Source of the DNA: Hydractinia symbiolongicarpus
Lineage: Eukaryota > Cnidaria > Hydrozoa > Anthoathecata > Hydractiniidae
Reading direction: 5' to 3'
Assembly: GCF_029227915.1 (NCBI RefSeq)
Contig: NC_079881.1
Location: 7,440,001 to 7,504,000 of the forward strand
DNA length: 64,000 nt
Part shown: piece by piece, positions 1-13,264 of the stretch
Layout of the letters: each line of letters begins with the position of its first letter
Numbering within the stretch: the stretch's first letter is position 1
Notes under the pieces: generated by a model
Seen by the model: the letters and a program-made list of their open reading frames with translations, nothing else
What the model was told of the DNA's origin: nothing
Databases searched by the model: none
Translations under genes and position numbers: made by a program

Positions 1-3000
1 TTTAGTCCAGTATGATCTATTGTGTGAGAAACAAACACAGACTTCACATTTACGTCAAATGCTGCATTTTTCATTACGTCGTTTAAGTTCGATGCACGTT
101 GACTGGAAAGAAGGTTAATTGTGCTTTTTGATAGTAGGTACATTTAAAAAATGTTTTTTCAGCAAGGCCTGCTGTAGATAAGGGTGCTACATACAGTTCT
201 GGTATATTAGTGGCATGTTTGCAATTTGCACATCAGGTGGCGACTAAACTTTTATTTAAAATGTATCTTTAAATGATTTTCTAATCGTTACATTTTCTTC
301 CGTTGACGTGATTTAATGGTAACAGTCCAAATTTAAACCTACTGCTACTTGTTATCTTTTATTGTAAAAGTTATTAAAAAGGGCGTCATTAAATTTTTCT
401 CACATCTGTTTGGAAGTTTTCTACACATTTGTTATGTGATACTATCGATTGTGTACCAGGCGTTTGCATACTACATGATGACGACAACAAAGATGGTCTT
501 GTTTTTGCTGTTATAGGTTCTGATAGATTAGAAGGTACTTGAAACTGAAAGTCAAGGTCAATACAGGTAGAAATAGGTGTGGTGGTAGTTATGGAGAAAA
601 ATATGCCTTTTGATATGTCTGAGGAACCAATATCTGGCCGTGTGTCATTTTACTTTCTCCTGTGCAAATTTGTATGAAAAGGCTTTCATTTACTGGTCTT
701 TTTACTCCTATATTTCGCTGTTGCAACTTTTATGACTAATTTATCATAGTTATAGACAAACAAATATGTATCAAAATATGAAAAGTTGTACCAAACGCCA
801 ATGAAATTATTTAGAAAAAGTCAAGTAGCCTCTAGCTAATCATCTACTTCTTTCACTGCTTTTAAATTTTTAAAAACATTTAGTCTTAGAAATTGACCTT
901 CTGAGTACTTTCCGAGTCGCTAGTAACGGAAAGGCAGTACTATTGATTGGGAAAAGAGACCTAACACCATAAAAAAATTGTAAGAAATTCTTAGAGATAT
1001 ATTTGGACAATGAAACTCAGACTGGTTTCTCATACAGCTAATTTAACCACTGGACATAAAAATCTTTTTAAAGCAATTTACGGCAAAACCTCAACTTTGA
1101 TGTACATGGCCACTTCCTTAATTTTTTTTGGTGTAAGCGGGATACCAATAGATTCTTTAGGTCTGTAAGTTACCTTAAAGCTGATCTGTAAATTATAAAT
1201 ATGTATAATACACTAAGAATTATACCCAAATCCAACAAATCTTACAAAACAATGATACATAATGAAAAAAAATTACGCTACCTCAGCACCAAGAACGGCG
1301 TTCAGGTAGAAACCGTTTTCTTGTTCCGAAAAACATGTAAGCGATTCTAACAGGGAGATGTGATGTGTGAAAAGCTGTGTTGGTATAGTGGCTTGATGAA
1401 TGTATAGTGGCTTAGCTAAGTTTTAACTAAACTAACACCTCCTATTCCATATTTGATATAATCTGACTACAAAAGATGAAGTTCACTTCATAAAAAACAC
1501 GCCAAAAATGGCGTTTACTGGTTTAAATAAATCGAACTAAATAACTCTAGTGTAAAGTCAAGTATATGTTAGAACACAAGGCCAACTGTTGTCTGCAATT
1601 TCCCAATTTCTCCAATCCTATCGTCCTTGATCCCTGACCACGTGTTCCTTTAACGCAGACCGCGTTTTGCACCGTCGGAAAGGTGATTTAATCTTTTCCA
1701 TATGTATCTCATTTTAACATGAGTGGTCACGACTTATAGCTAATAAATTGAGTGTCCGTAATTCGGCTTTGCATAGGACGCCGATCCACGTGTGGGGCAT
1801 GAGGGTTTATAATTCCAAAAATCAAATTAAAAGTTGAACAGGTCTGAAGCTTTCAAAGTCGAAATAGGTAAAGTTTATCAACAGTAAATTATCATAATCT
1901 TCCTTAAGAAGAAAGTAAATTTGTGGAACCCGAAATACTATGGAATCATATATTATTTAAAATTTTTAGCCTATTCTCACCAGGAGAGAGGGCTTTAATC
2001 ATAGCTAGTATGAATTGTCTAACTTCTTGAATCTCAGTAAGTTGCAAATTATTTGGGAACTACAAATATGTCATTCCATACTGTCCAAAATTTCCTGAAA
2101 CTAGTTTACTAATTCTCTTCGGTGTGCTGTAGCTGTTTTAAAATTTTTAAGACAAAGTAGATAAATATTTAACATTTGAGAATATTTCAAATCCTCACCA
2201 AAAACTTAATGTGCATTTTTCAAAATCATGCTGAGAAAATAACCTGCTACAACAGCTTAATTAAGCTATGTTTGATGTTTGTTTGAAAGTGAAGAAATAA
2301 AAAATTAAGAAGCATTTGACCGTAATAATAATATGCACAAAAACAGGACTGTCTGAAGCTCAAATTAGTTAAAAAATAAAAAGCCTTTGCAGGGTGAAAG
2401 ATTTCGGATTCTTGTTTGTGTGTAATTTTTGTTTCCTATGCCGTTCGAAGTCGCCAGTAGCATGTTTTGTACAGAACTTCTACAATCTTGTTCCGTCATT
2501 GCAAATAAACAGGTATCATCCCATGGTATTATCGTGAACTTGCAAATTGTTTCATGCAGCGCGTGAAATACAGACTATAAAAAACCCACGCGTTACTGTT
2601 AGCGGCCCAAGCAAGGGTCATAAGTTAAAGTAGGCCAAAGCGGTAAAAAAACGCAATCAGATGCTCGTGGACATATTTCGTCTGGTCGCAGCGAACAGGC
2701 AAAAGAGTAAGATCCAATCCTATTTCTACGCTGTTTGCCAGGTGCCAACCAAACAAATTGCTTGTATTTTTTAAGGTTTTAATATTTGATTTATTTCAAC
2801 CTGTTTTTGAATTTTTTTTATGTTATTAGTATATCTTTAAACCTTTATAATGTATAACTGCATTATCATCTCCTTTGTTTGTTTTCTCAAAAGTTTTTAA
2901 ATTATATCAGAGTTAAGGACTCCCCAAACGTACAAAAAGTGATCTGTGAAAATTAATACTTTAACAATACTGCACTATGCTTATCATTCGTAAGAAAGTG

Positions 3001-6000
3001 CTTGTGGTGTATCGATATTTCGGAAATGTTTTACTATGCATGCAACATGACTGAAAACTTTTAAGATATTTAAGATTTGACCATAAAGTTGGACCCTACA
3101 AGTTTAAAAACAAAAAAAGGAATAGAAGTAGGCAACAGAAACAAAAAGGTTATGACTACGTTTATCGGTTTAGAATTAACAAAAGAGACTATATCCTAAA
3201 TGTTATTCCGTGGTATTAATATATAGACTAGCCAGGGACCGCCATCGAAACTGTGCCACACATTTAGGTAGAGCGGTTTAGTATAGTATGTCGTAAATTG
3301 ACTTTCAACAACTTTAGCTAAAATAAAAAGACAGTTTACAACTTCTTGCTACCCAGTCATAGCAAAAACAGTCGACCTACCTTTTTTATTTTTTGAAGAA
3401 TGTTGCCGCTGAAAGTTCAAAAATAAATGTTACTCTGGTCTAAGTGCTTAATACAGGCAAACAATGTCGCTCAAACAACTTAACATGTGAAATCATAGAC
3501 CCAAATGAAGAGATTATCTTAAACTTTGATAGAACTGAGATTTAGGCAGTTAAATAATTATACTAATCCAATCAAGTATTTTTCTTCACTTTAAGAAACC
3601 TGGCTCTGCAGATTGGTGAACAAGCTAGATTTTTATTTATATGGCGGACTCGGTCCCTCAGAAGAAACGACTCCTACCTTAACCCCTATAGCACAAAAGC
3701 CTCCTCGTTAAAAACGTAAGTGGAAATAAAAATTTAAAGGAGTTTCTAGCAAAGCCCATTAAAAAATATTAAAATATCAGTCTAACAATATTTGTGATTA
3801 AATTTGTAACGCAGTCTTCATTCTTTCCCAATTTTACGAATTATAAGATACACACACAACTGGCGTAGAGATAGGACACAGAACCAGGTCGAACTTTAAA
3901 AGTCGTGACGTTACGCCAATAAGTTAAAAATTTGGTCCAAGAAGAAGGATGAGAAAAAGACCGCCCGTTTTAATGAAATCTCGGATGTAATCCGAAATCT
4001 TAATTAACACGCATGCCAACTATACAACATCTTATTAAATTACGCTATATTTGGTCTTTGTTTGATAGTGAAACTCGTTAGAGAAATCAAATTAAGAAGA
4101 GGTTGGCTGTGACAATAAAGCTCAAATTAGTTTTAAAAAAATTCATTCATGATAATTTAACTTTACTCCATTTAAAGAAAAGAAAAGTATTTTTTATTTA
4201 ATGGTCAAAATTGGTTAAGTCTGCAAATAATTACTGGAGTTAAAATAGACAGGAGAAACAGCGGAAATGTATTTACCTGAAAACTCAAATAGTGAATGTG
4301 GGAAAAACTTCGCTGAGTCGTAATCGAATTTCCTGCGATCAGAATATACTGACCGCGTTTTTTAATTGGTTACTTCTATTGTCTTTGCTTACGTGATCAT
4401 TATCAGGACATCCTTTTCCCTAACGTTTAAAGCTAGAATGGTCCCACTCATCAGAACAAACATGATCAATTCCCTGACTATTTACGAAGGTAAGATGTGG
4501 CCACACTGGCTTTATGCTCATTCGTTGATTTAAAGGTTTGCTCTAAGAAATTATTGTGTGTTTATCGGTGGATTTGAATTTACGGATTTGCTCTGGCACA
4601 TTCGTTTGCGTGTAAGCTTTCATATACGAGAAATTCATTTTAGAATTCTCTTTACTAGGCTAGGGTTAAAAGATTACCAGAAAATGCATGAATTTTTTAA
4701 AAACTTCGGTAAAAAAATTATTGTTTTTTGATGTCACCAAGAATATAAACTAGCCGTATGCCTAGAATTAAAGTCGTTTCAATTCATTAAAGATAGGGAG
4801 TCACAATTTTTTTTAAAATAAAATTTACAAATTGATTAGAGAAATGTAATTAGAAATCTAACATAACAACCTCATTTGAACATTTAATAGCTTCCATTGA
4901 CAACAAATAAGTCTAATGTGTTGTTCATTTCTCCAAATTTTCTTCAGTTCTATTTTAATATTAAAGTTTAGATGGCTTTGGGGTGATAAAAATGTTTACA
5001 ATGCAATAGCATGTATATAAGAGGCAGCAATGGGAAGGATAAATTTCTAGAGCGATAGACATTTTTGTTTTTTTATTTTTGTTGTTATTGTTGCAGAATT
5101 CGTGTTTTTTCTCAAAAATTTAAGTAAAGAAAATTAGATCGTGCGCAAATTTCATCAGCAGTTACCATGATATGTTCTGCTTTCACAACTCGAAACATAT
5201 TTGTAGAAAGTATTGGCTCAGTAAGTGCATGACAATACACCCTGCTAAATATCTGAAAGATGACACACACAAAAATAATTATTAGAACTATAAATATATT
5301 TATTCATTAAAAATAATTACAATTTAATTAAAATATAAATAAATTAAGGTTAAATAAAATAAAAATTGATAAAGAAAGGAGAGTATAGAGTAAAACTTTA
5401 TTGTCAAAGATTATGAACCACACGAGTGATAGGAACATGGTTTTGGAGGAGACTGTTGCGATATGAAACCTGATTGCCACGGATGTATCACATAATTATT
5501 GCGTCACAAAAGACATTTTGGCGAGGCGGCGATCCTGGGATGAACAGGAAAAAGCTGTTCGTAATAAAATGGCGGAAAAGCTGTAGCATGTATTTTTTAA
5601 AGTTAGAAAATTAATAAAACGCATTACTGAGCAATAAAAGCACAAAAAATGCATCTTAAAGTGATACTGCTTACATGGAAATTTTTCAGTAGCTGGTAAA
5701 GTTTAATAAAAGAAAAGTAGCTAGCTAGTACACTTACCTAGCTAGCTATCAATCAAGATAAGACTAAATAAAAAGAAAATCAACTTGTTTCCAAGTGGCA
5801 ATGTTTAATTTGCAGCTTTATGCAGAGAATGACATTTCCATAAAATTACTAGCTGAGAGATCCACTGTCGCCAATGTCCTTTTTTGCAGAGCTAAGCCAG
5901 CGAGCAAAGCGATCTATGCGCAAGCGAAACCCATTTCCTATTTAAGCGAGCGGAAATATTTCTTACAAAGGAACTTTTTTAAAAAGTTAGTCAGGTGTCC

Positions 6001-7740
6001 ACTTATGCCCTTTAGTCCAGTTCCGCTTATGACCTCCAGATAAAAAGTATTTTACCTACTGGCGTATTTCAAAGAAGATATTTTTTGCGTATTGGGTTTA
6101 AAATTATTTTTTGGCGCGAAATATGCAAATCAAAATTAAAAATCCATCATGACGTCCAAAATCTCTTCTTTTAAGAGAAAAGATTTTAAAGAGATAAAAA
6201 AGAGGAAATGAACTCAGTTTTGTAACGATATTTACTTTAACTTTCTTAAGTGAAGAACTAATTCTCTTTTAATTTATCTGTTATATAGCTAGCCAACGAA
6301 TTTTTCCGAACCTGCTTTTATTTCTCTTTACATAATACCATGTCTTTTATATTTTAGATTACTCAACCAGTACCTACAAAACGATGGCGAAAGTAATAGA
6401 TAGTTTTAGTATAGAAATATTCTTTAGCAAATATTGTAAAGAACTTTAAATATTCTTGCCGGTTAAGAAAATATTTAAAACTCCCTTTTCTTGTACCCTT
6501 GTAATTTAAATTAGTTAAGCGAACAAAACAGTAGAATGCCATTTTTACTGTATTGATTGAAAACAGTTAAAAGTCAACGCACAGGCTAGTTTAGTGTTGT
6601 TAGCGTTATCTAATGCAAACATCAAACTCACAACGATGTTTATCCGCTATGTTGTAACTTTCGAATGTTTATTAAATCCGAAGACGCTGCATTTTTGTTA
6701 ATGTGTATTGTTCTTGATGTTGCTGTTGTTGTATGTTGTTAATATCATAAACAAATGTTTTGCGATGTTTATCGCAAATAGTTCTGGGTACTAGGATGCT
6801 TATTCGGGAAACTTTTTAATAAGCGCTTTGTGGCCAAATAATTTCAGTCCAAGCGCAGTCCAAACAAGTAAGAGAAAATCGAATACATAATTTCTTACAC
6901 CAAAAACATGGAAGACGGAAAGAAGCAATTAAGTAGATAAAACTTCTTTGTAATGTTTTCACTTCTAAGTAATTTTTTGCAACGTGTTGTAGCCATAAGC
7001 TCGAATACGTTTATAATAGATTCACGATTCTTATTAACTTGTACGGAACGTAAGTGATCTGCACCTCCACTCTCAATGTAAAAAAACTTAAAGAACATCC
7101 ATTACAAAAAATTGAAAGAAGAGTCCTGGGGCGAGGTTGCTTGGGGACTTGTAAATTACTATAAAATTTTTCGCTTGTGAACATAGGGAACCTCTTCCTG
7201 CTCCGCAACCCTTTAAATATTTTTAGACAAAATAATTCTTCACAAAATGTTAGTATACTCTAATGAAGATTTTGCTCAAATCAGGATATTCAGTGTAGTG
7301 TATGTATGCTCGCCCACCTTGTTTTCATTTGCTTCGGAACGGCGCTACGCTTTTTAATACGTCCCATAAAAATGTCCTGGTGTCGAACTGTATGTTCGTC
7401 TCATATTAAAACGATACTAAGAATTAATCTGAATTCAAACATTATATTATTACCCTATTAGTAATCTTAATATTATCAATAGGGTAAATACCAACTATTT
7501 TTTACTCTCTTTTATCTTAAGCTTAATTGAAACGCACAAATATGGAATCTAAATAAGTAACAATAGAATTCTTTAGGCTAGCCTCCATTTATGATTTGTT
7601 AAAAATAATCAACACTCTAAGTTAATTATTTAACCGTGGTTGCACGATCTTTATCCGTTAAGTCTCATTGCTCAGCATACAAACGCGAAAAAGTGTGAAC
7701 AAGATTTAATCTGCTAGAATCTCCAAACCGTATTAGAAAA
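1..7740. other. Gene-free AT-rich stretch
   Basis: No reading frame here has coding character on either strand. The longest open frames are under 90 codons and resemble no family I know. The sequence is AT-rich with many homopolymer runs. A TAGCTAGC-type cluster lies near 5716-5750. Small exons of an unrecognised gene cannot be excluded by eye. Confidence 0.5.
5716..5750. repeat. TAGCTAGC-type palindromic cluster
   Basis: Two runs of the self-complementary motif AGCTAGCTA sit about 10 bases apart. The same motif recurs in clusters near 10481-10556, 11430-11458, 34120-34145 and 37600-37728, so it appears to be a genome-wide low-complexity feature here. No function is assigned. Confidence 0.7.
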
Positions 7741-7791
7741 TTGTTGACAGATAATTTTGGTGAGTACTTTCTTGAGACAGTTAATTTTAAC

Positions 7792-8283
7792 ATGAAAACC
7801 TTCGCCACCTGTGCCGTTGTGATCTTTTTATTTTTGTACACGCAAACGTACGAAGTCATACCGAAAGATGAGGCAGACGAAGATGAGACTATTGCGTTGA
7901 ATGAAGACAATCGTGTGAGAAAAAGTCTACCGAATGATAAAGAAAACACAGAAGTGGAAGACCTAGACAGAGTTAAAAGATCTCCTGACGCTCAACCGAA
8001 ACCACGCCCAGCATACTACTACTACTACTATTATACATATCGATATTCATACTACACCTATCGTTCTTATACCTATGGTTATAGGTACTATACGTATCGT
8101 TCGTATCGCTCGTACAGCTCGTATACGTACCGTTCGTTGCGTAACATCCGTACCAGTTTTGGTGTTGACGATGATGATGATGATTTAAAAATCTCGATTG
8201 GCGCCATCATTGGAATATCTATCGGGGTACTCTGTGTCGTTACAGGCTTCTTTGTTTTTATTTTTGTTAAGTGTTGTCACTGA
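7792..8283 (+). CDS. Tyr/Arg-repeat single-pass membrane protein, copy A
   Basis: This intronless ORF of 163 residues starts at the ATG at 7792; the frame runs 17 codons further 5' but without an ATG. Residues 1-19 are a hydrophobic signal peptide. Residues 20-63 form an acidic pro-region with basic sites RVRK (41-44) and RVKR (60-63), the second fitting furin-type cleavage before S64. Residues 75-118 are a low-complexity block of YTYR, YSYY and RSY units with a run of seven Tyr at 75-81. An Asp run (126-131) precedes a transmembrane helix at about 134-159 and a short KCCH tail. The layout predicts a type I membrane protein with a Tyr-rich ectodomain and a possibly palmitoylated Cys pair. A convergent paralogue lies at 16179-16682. 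I do not recognise the family. A role in cross-linked matrix or adhesion is only a guess from the Tyr content. Confidence 0.85.
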   Translation: MKTFATCAVVIFLFLYTQTYEVIPKDEADEDETIALNEDNRVRKSLPNDKENTEVEDLDRVKRSPDAQPKPRPAYYYYYYYTYRYSYYTYRSYTYGYRYYTYRSYRSYSSYTYRSLRNIRTSFGVDDDDDDLKISIGAIIGISIGVLCVVTGFFVFIFVKCCH

Positions 8284-10815
8284 GAGTAAAAGTTGTCGAC
8301 AAGAGTAAACGACTTGACATTTGTATCGATTTGCACGAAGGATATATACACAAATAATTACATTAATGGTTAGCCGTTATACCTTTTTCTGTTTTTCTTT
8401 CTTTTTTCTTCTTTTAGTAAAAAATTAACCTGTTAGGTTTTGCAAAAATTATACTGGTTCTCAGTTCGACTGAAAAATGCAAGAGAAATCAAAGTTTAGG
8501 ACATATATTTAACTCTCGTTTTGTTATGTGATATTGATAAATACCAAGTTACCTTTTGATGTGCGGTGTATTTTAAAGTTTATTTTAATGCACAGGTATA
8601 TAAATTTTAAAGAGAATCAAGACCGAAGTTAAGCACCCTTTATCATTTCTCCTTCAACACAATTACATCCCACTGTATAGAACTCTCTGATTTTTTTTAA
8701 CATGTTTTTTCACAAGAATTAGTAAATCCTTGGTGGTTAAACCTGGAAGTTTAAATTCGTTTATTGTTCCACATTAGCTATAATCGCATGATTTTCTGAC
8801 AGCAAAGAAAACGAACAAGCGCGGTACTGGTCAGATTAATAATACAAAGGGCTTGTTGAATTGCAATTATAAGCACCAGCAATTGCCTATTTTTTGTTTG
8901 AATAAACTGTTTTAATGAGATTAAAATTTTAAATTGTTCCAAAGAAAAACAACATATGAATCATTTTATATAATAAAGATATTTTTCGACAGTTACCTGC
9001 TTTATTGGTTTTTTTGGTTTTTGTTTGACTTAATAGCCCAGTCTTATTTCTTGGAAATTTTCTAACACGCAATTATTTATGTTATACGGAAAAAGGCAGA
9101 AATGTGCAACCTTCTTTTCTAATTCTTTGCTTTCTATACTAAACGTTTAACTTTTAAATAACGTGAAAAGCAGTTTTTTATTAAAAAGTTTCAAATGAAA
9201 TAAAATTATTAACTTTCATCAATTTAAAGTTGGTAAATGTGACTGATGGCAGTAAGCATCGACAGAACACAGATAAAAAACTGCTTGATATCAGCACACA
9301 TCTTTTGCTCATGACCAGCTAGCTGGAAACTACTATATATGGCTGCCTAGGACAAGGGCTACCGGAAATAATGATAGCGAAAGTTAAAGAAACAGATAAT
9401 CAAATATCAATCTGCAAGTCTATTATCAATCTTAACAAATAATCAGTAGAAAACGACAACTACATATGTAGCTTAAAATGTCCTAATTACGTGATTATCT
9501 AAAACCAAAAATTTAACACCACCGACTTTTTGTTTTAACATCTCTTAATATAACCTTAAAAAAATTATGAGCAAATTGGAAATCGTTCAGGAACGGGTGA
9601 AAGCTAATTGGTCGAAACATTCAAACAGCTATTTATCTACTATAGCTTTGTTGCTTCGATACAGACAAAGACGTGGAATAAAAGACATAATTCACACAAT
9701 ATATATTTTTATTTATTATTATTACCACCCTGCGGAGAAGTGCTGTATTCTTTAAGACGACCCTTTTAGACCCACCAACATAGATTTTCTGAATCCCCAA
9801 AAGATAAGCTTTTCAATGGAATATAACATGTGTAGTCCCTTTTTTTTTACCTATATGACCCAAATCCCATGGACTATTGGTATATATTGAAAATTGCTAA
9901 TGCTAAATTTGTTAAAAGATTTATTGTTGGTCTCGTTTGATTTTAAAATTGTGAATTTTAGAAGTTGTTTTAAATTTTAAATTTCATTTATTGTAAACTG
10001 TTTTTTTAGCTATTAACTGCCTTTTTTTTTTTTTGAAGTTGTTTTGAGGTAGGAGGTAAGCTTTAAGAATAGTGACGTGTATAGGAAGAAATTTTTGAGA
10101 CTCGTGTGTTTACAAATTTTTCGCGAAAATTAACTCTGCTATGATTTCTTCCAATCTTCCCAGTACGTTTTATGGAAAAAAACTTCTAAAGTATGTACAC
10201 ATCATAAGCTAAATGATAATGTTAAATGACATTTAAAGACATTACATTTTTTTAGGTACTCACGCATGAATTATTTGCAGAAGAAATTTTCGCATAACTT
10301 ATTTTTTATGATGCTCTAAGTATTTTTAAGTAGAGAAAACTTTATTTTGGCAAAAAAGTAAAGAATGTGGTAAAAAATTTAATATTTATGTATTTAAGGC
10401 TAAGATGAATATTAAAGGCTAACGTAACGATGATATAACAAAAAATATAAATAAATGTAACAAAATATACTGTCCCTACTAGCCAGGCTAGCTACGGCTG
10501 GCTGGGTAGCTTAAACTATCTACCTTTAGCCTGTTAGCTGGCTAGCTAGCTAGCTTTACTTCAGCCAAACTTCAGTCTATAAATATAGTGATTGGAACTA
10601 TTAAGTACAATACTTTTTTAAGACAACATTCAAAACTGTAGCAATATGGTGCCCAATAATAAAATTCCTTTCTGATTTGACACGTTTCACACTTGATTTC
10701 TAGCTAGGCTGATCATATGAAGGATAAAAAGGGGATAGTCTTGATTTTTGTGTCTTTTGAACAAAATTTCGTTTAAAATACTTCTCTTTTATTTTAGTCT
10801 TATAAGTTAAAGAAA
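8284..10815. other. Intergenic, no gene seen
   Basis: AT-rich sequence downstream of the Tyr-rich gene. It holds homopolymer runs and short ORFs without family resemblance. A TAGCTAGC/GGCTAGC cluster lies at about 10481-10556. Confidence 0.5.
10481..10556. repeat. TAGCTAGC-type cluster
   Basis: A dense run of CTAGCC, GGCTAGCTA and TAGCTAGCTAGC motifs, ending in four consecutive CTAG steps. Same low-complexity family as at 5716-5750. Confidence 0.7.
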
Positions 10816-10915
10816 ATGCCACATTTCTGGACTAATGTTGTTGTTTTCTTCTTGTTGTGCTACCATTGTGAAAAAAGCGCTTTACTAGTGCCTAGACGGC
10901 GCTGTATGAAATCAG
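10816..10915 (+). CDS. Possible first coding exon of a secreted protein
   Basis: An ATG at 10816 opens 33 codons: a strongly hydrophobic segment (residues 4-17), then a short Cys-containing stretch with PRRRC. It reaches a good splice donor, CAG|GTAAT, after base 10915, leaving phase 1. This is what a signal-peptide exon of a secreted protein looks like. No downstream exon that continues it was identified, and no family is recognised, so it may be a chance ORF. Confidence 0.3.
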
Positions 10916-11311
10916 GTAATAAAATATTTTTTAGAACAGGGACCGTAACATGGAATCAAAATTACTTACAGTGATTTCCAGGAAATTTAACTAAGAAGCT
11001 CATGCTTTAACACACAATATTCTATGTTGTTGTGGTCTGTACCTAACCCTAAATATACTAGAGGGGCGGATTCCAACCCTGTCCCCTCTCCATACCTGTT
11101 TTTTTCTTCAATACCTCCATTTTGGTTTACGGCTCCATTTTGGTTTAATTTCAATTTAGAGAAATTTTATCCATATTTGTGTGAAAATTTCGAAGACTCA
11201 ATTCTTTTTGAAAGCAGTCTTATTTTATGGCGGTTACTTAATTACGTTCTTTTTCCTTGTAAGATCTATGCAACCCGTTTCCTTGACATCTGTTAAATGA
11301 TCTCTATAGAG

Positions 11312-13264
11312 CTATTTCCATATCCATTTTGTTCCGCATTAGTTAACACAGTTAAAAAGAGTGGTAGTGTGACACTAGTGTGACAAGTTAAAATATTCCA
11401 GATTTTAAGAGCGTGTTTTTTGGTGTATGTTAGCTACCTAGCTAGCTATAGCTAAACCTCTAAAACCCAGCCACGGCTTTAGAATGATGTGAATACATTT
11501 TTATTTTACTGTTTCCAAGTAAATTTAGAACTAAAACTCAATATACAGTTTACTAACGCTCATGGGTAATTTATATTTCTCTGATCATTTAAAAAAAATT
11601 GAAATTAGCTTGCTGGTAGCTAACCCAAATTAGACAGCAGCTAAGCTACAACTCTGGAAAAACATATTGTGAATATCATTTTGAGCTCTCCATCCCAAAA
11701 AATTAATATTGAATATGCTTGACTGATGCTAACAGAAGTACTCCAGAAACCGTCATGAATAATGAAAAAGCTGGATTTTCTTATAACATTTTTACAAGTA
11801 CTTTTTCCAGGGTTGTAGCTATAGCTAAGCTGTACGAGTTAATCAACAAATTATTTGTCAACATTTTTTGCTTATAATGATACTTAAAATTATTATTTTA
11901 AAACTATTGGCTGTTGTGATTATGTAACTGTCGCACTCCCTCTGCCACCACTCTCTCTCTCTCTCTCTCTCTCTCTTACTGACTGTCAATAATCGCATAT
12001 TTGTATCATAAATCTCCATATATAGAAAAATTAGTTTTAAATGGCACCTATTTTTTAGGTTTTTATCCAAAACAGAAGGAAAATAAAATAATATACTTTT
12101 TCTTATAAGAATGTCTGGATTTTAGCTGTGAACCTGTTTAATTTTTGGCAAAATCTCAGTCTTAATTTTCTTAAAAACCAGGTATTTTGTTTTCTTGATT
12201 ACATAAAATTTTGAAAACTAATCTTGCAGAATCGTTCAAATTGTTTATTTACTAAAAGTAATCTCGATGAAATTTTTCCAAGTGTCGATTTGTGAAAATA
12301 TTAATAACCAAAAATTTTGTTTTTGACCTAACAAAAAAAAATTACAATTATTTTCACTTATTAAAGTTAAAGTTCGACATGGCAAGCATTTTGTGGACAA
12401 AATTTTACAGATTTTTTTTTCTAGGCAACACATCAGTAACTATTTCGTGCTTTTTTTAAACCACCATTTTTAGATTTTTTTGTTAAATGATCCTCTCAAG
12501 GAAAATTTTATTTTGACCAAGAAAATCACTGGACAAATTCATTTGCCTGAAAAACTCTAAGATGGTAACTCTCTGATTAAAAAGAAAATATTAGTATATC
12601 ATCCCTTGTATCAACCTTATTTTTTGGAATTTTAAATAAATTTTTTAACAAATACAATTTACGATAGAGGCAGAAGCATTCCAAGGAAAATTTAAAGTCT
12701 AACTTTCCCCACCAAGTCAAATTAGTATCCTAATTCTGAAATCACAAATGTGTAAAGTGTGAGTTGTAAATACTTCCAAAACTACCCTCACTTGGAAAAA
12801 AATTAAACAAAGTCAACTCAGCTACTATTTTAAAACCACAGTCAGTAAGCCTGGCTAATGTTATTTTACAGATGTTGTTTAAAAATAAGGTACACTCAAT
12901 AACTGGAGACACAGGATATATACCAGCAACATCACCAATTTTCTTGAAATTTCACGCTTTTCTGGAATAAGTCAGCAGCCAGTCAACTAGCTACTCGTAT
13001 CACTTTCAAAGCTAGCTAATACCTAGCTCATTTAACACCAAGAATAATAAACAAAAGCATTAGGCGGCCCAATGATACATGCCATTATCCCATATTATCA
13101 CCAAATGTTAATAACAATCTGTATGACAAATTAATTTTGCAAATATTGCAAGTAAACAAACCATATCTGCACTTCTTCGCTGCAAACTTAAAATTTGCTC
13201 GTTCTCATGTTATTCAGTAATTTGGTATGTATATTCTGCGGAACAAAAATGGATATGGAAATAG
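11312..13264. mobile_element. Possible element bounded by 26-27-bp inverted ends
   Basis: The segment 11312-11337 and the complement of 13238-13264 match over 26-27 bases with one inserted base. The matching core is CTATTTCCATATCCATTT. Homology does not extend inward or outward. No transposase is visible between them, only AT-rich DNA and a CT microsatellite. It could be a non-autonomous DNA transposon of about 1.95 kb, or two copies of one short repeat. Confidence 0.3.
11949..11976. repeat. (CT)n microsatellite
   Basis: An uninterrupted CT dinucleotide run. It creates a spurious Glu/Arg-rich ORF on the minus strand. Confidence 0.95.

Noticed and set aside
11024-11296. 90-codon ORF with FWFTAPFWF
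   Set aside because: No ATG context, splice logic or family resemblance. Composition fits chance reading of AT-rich DNA.
11858-12070. Glu/Arg-repeat ORF on the minus strand
   Set aside because: Produced by the CT microsatellite.
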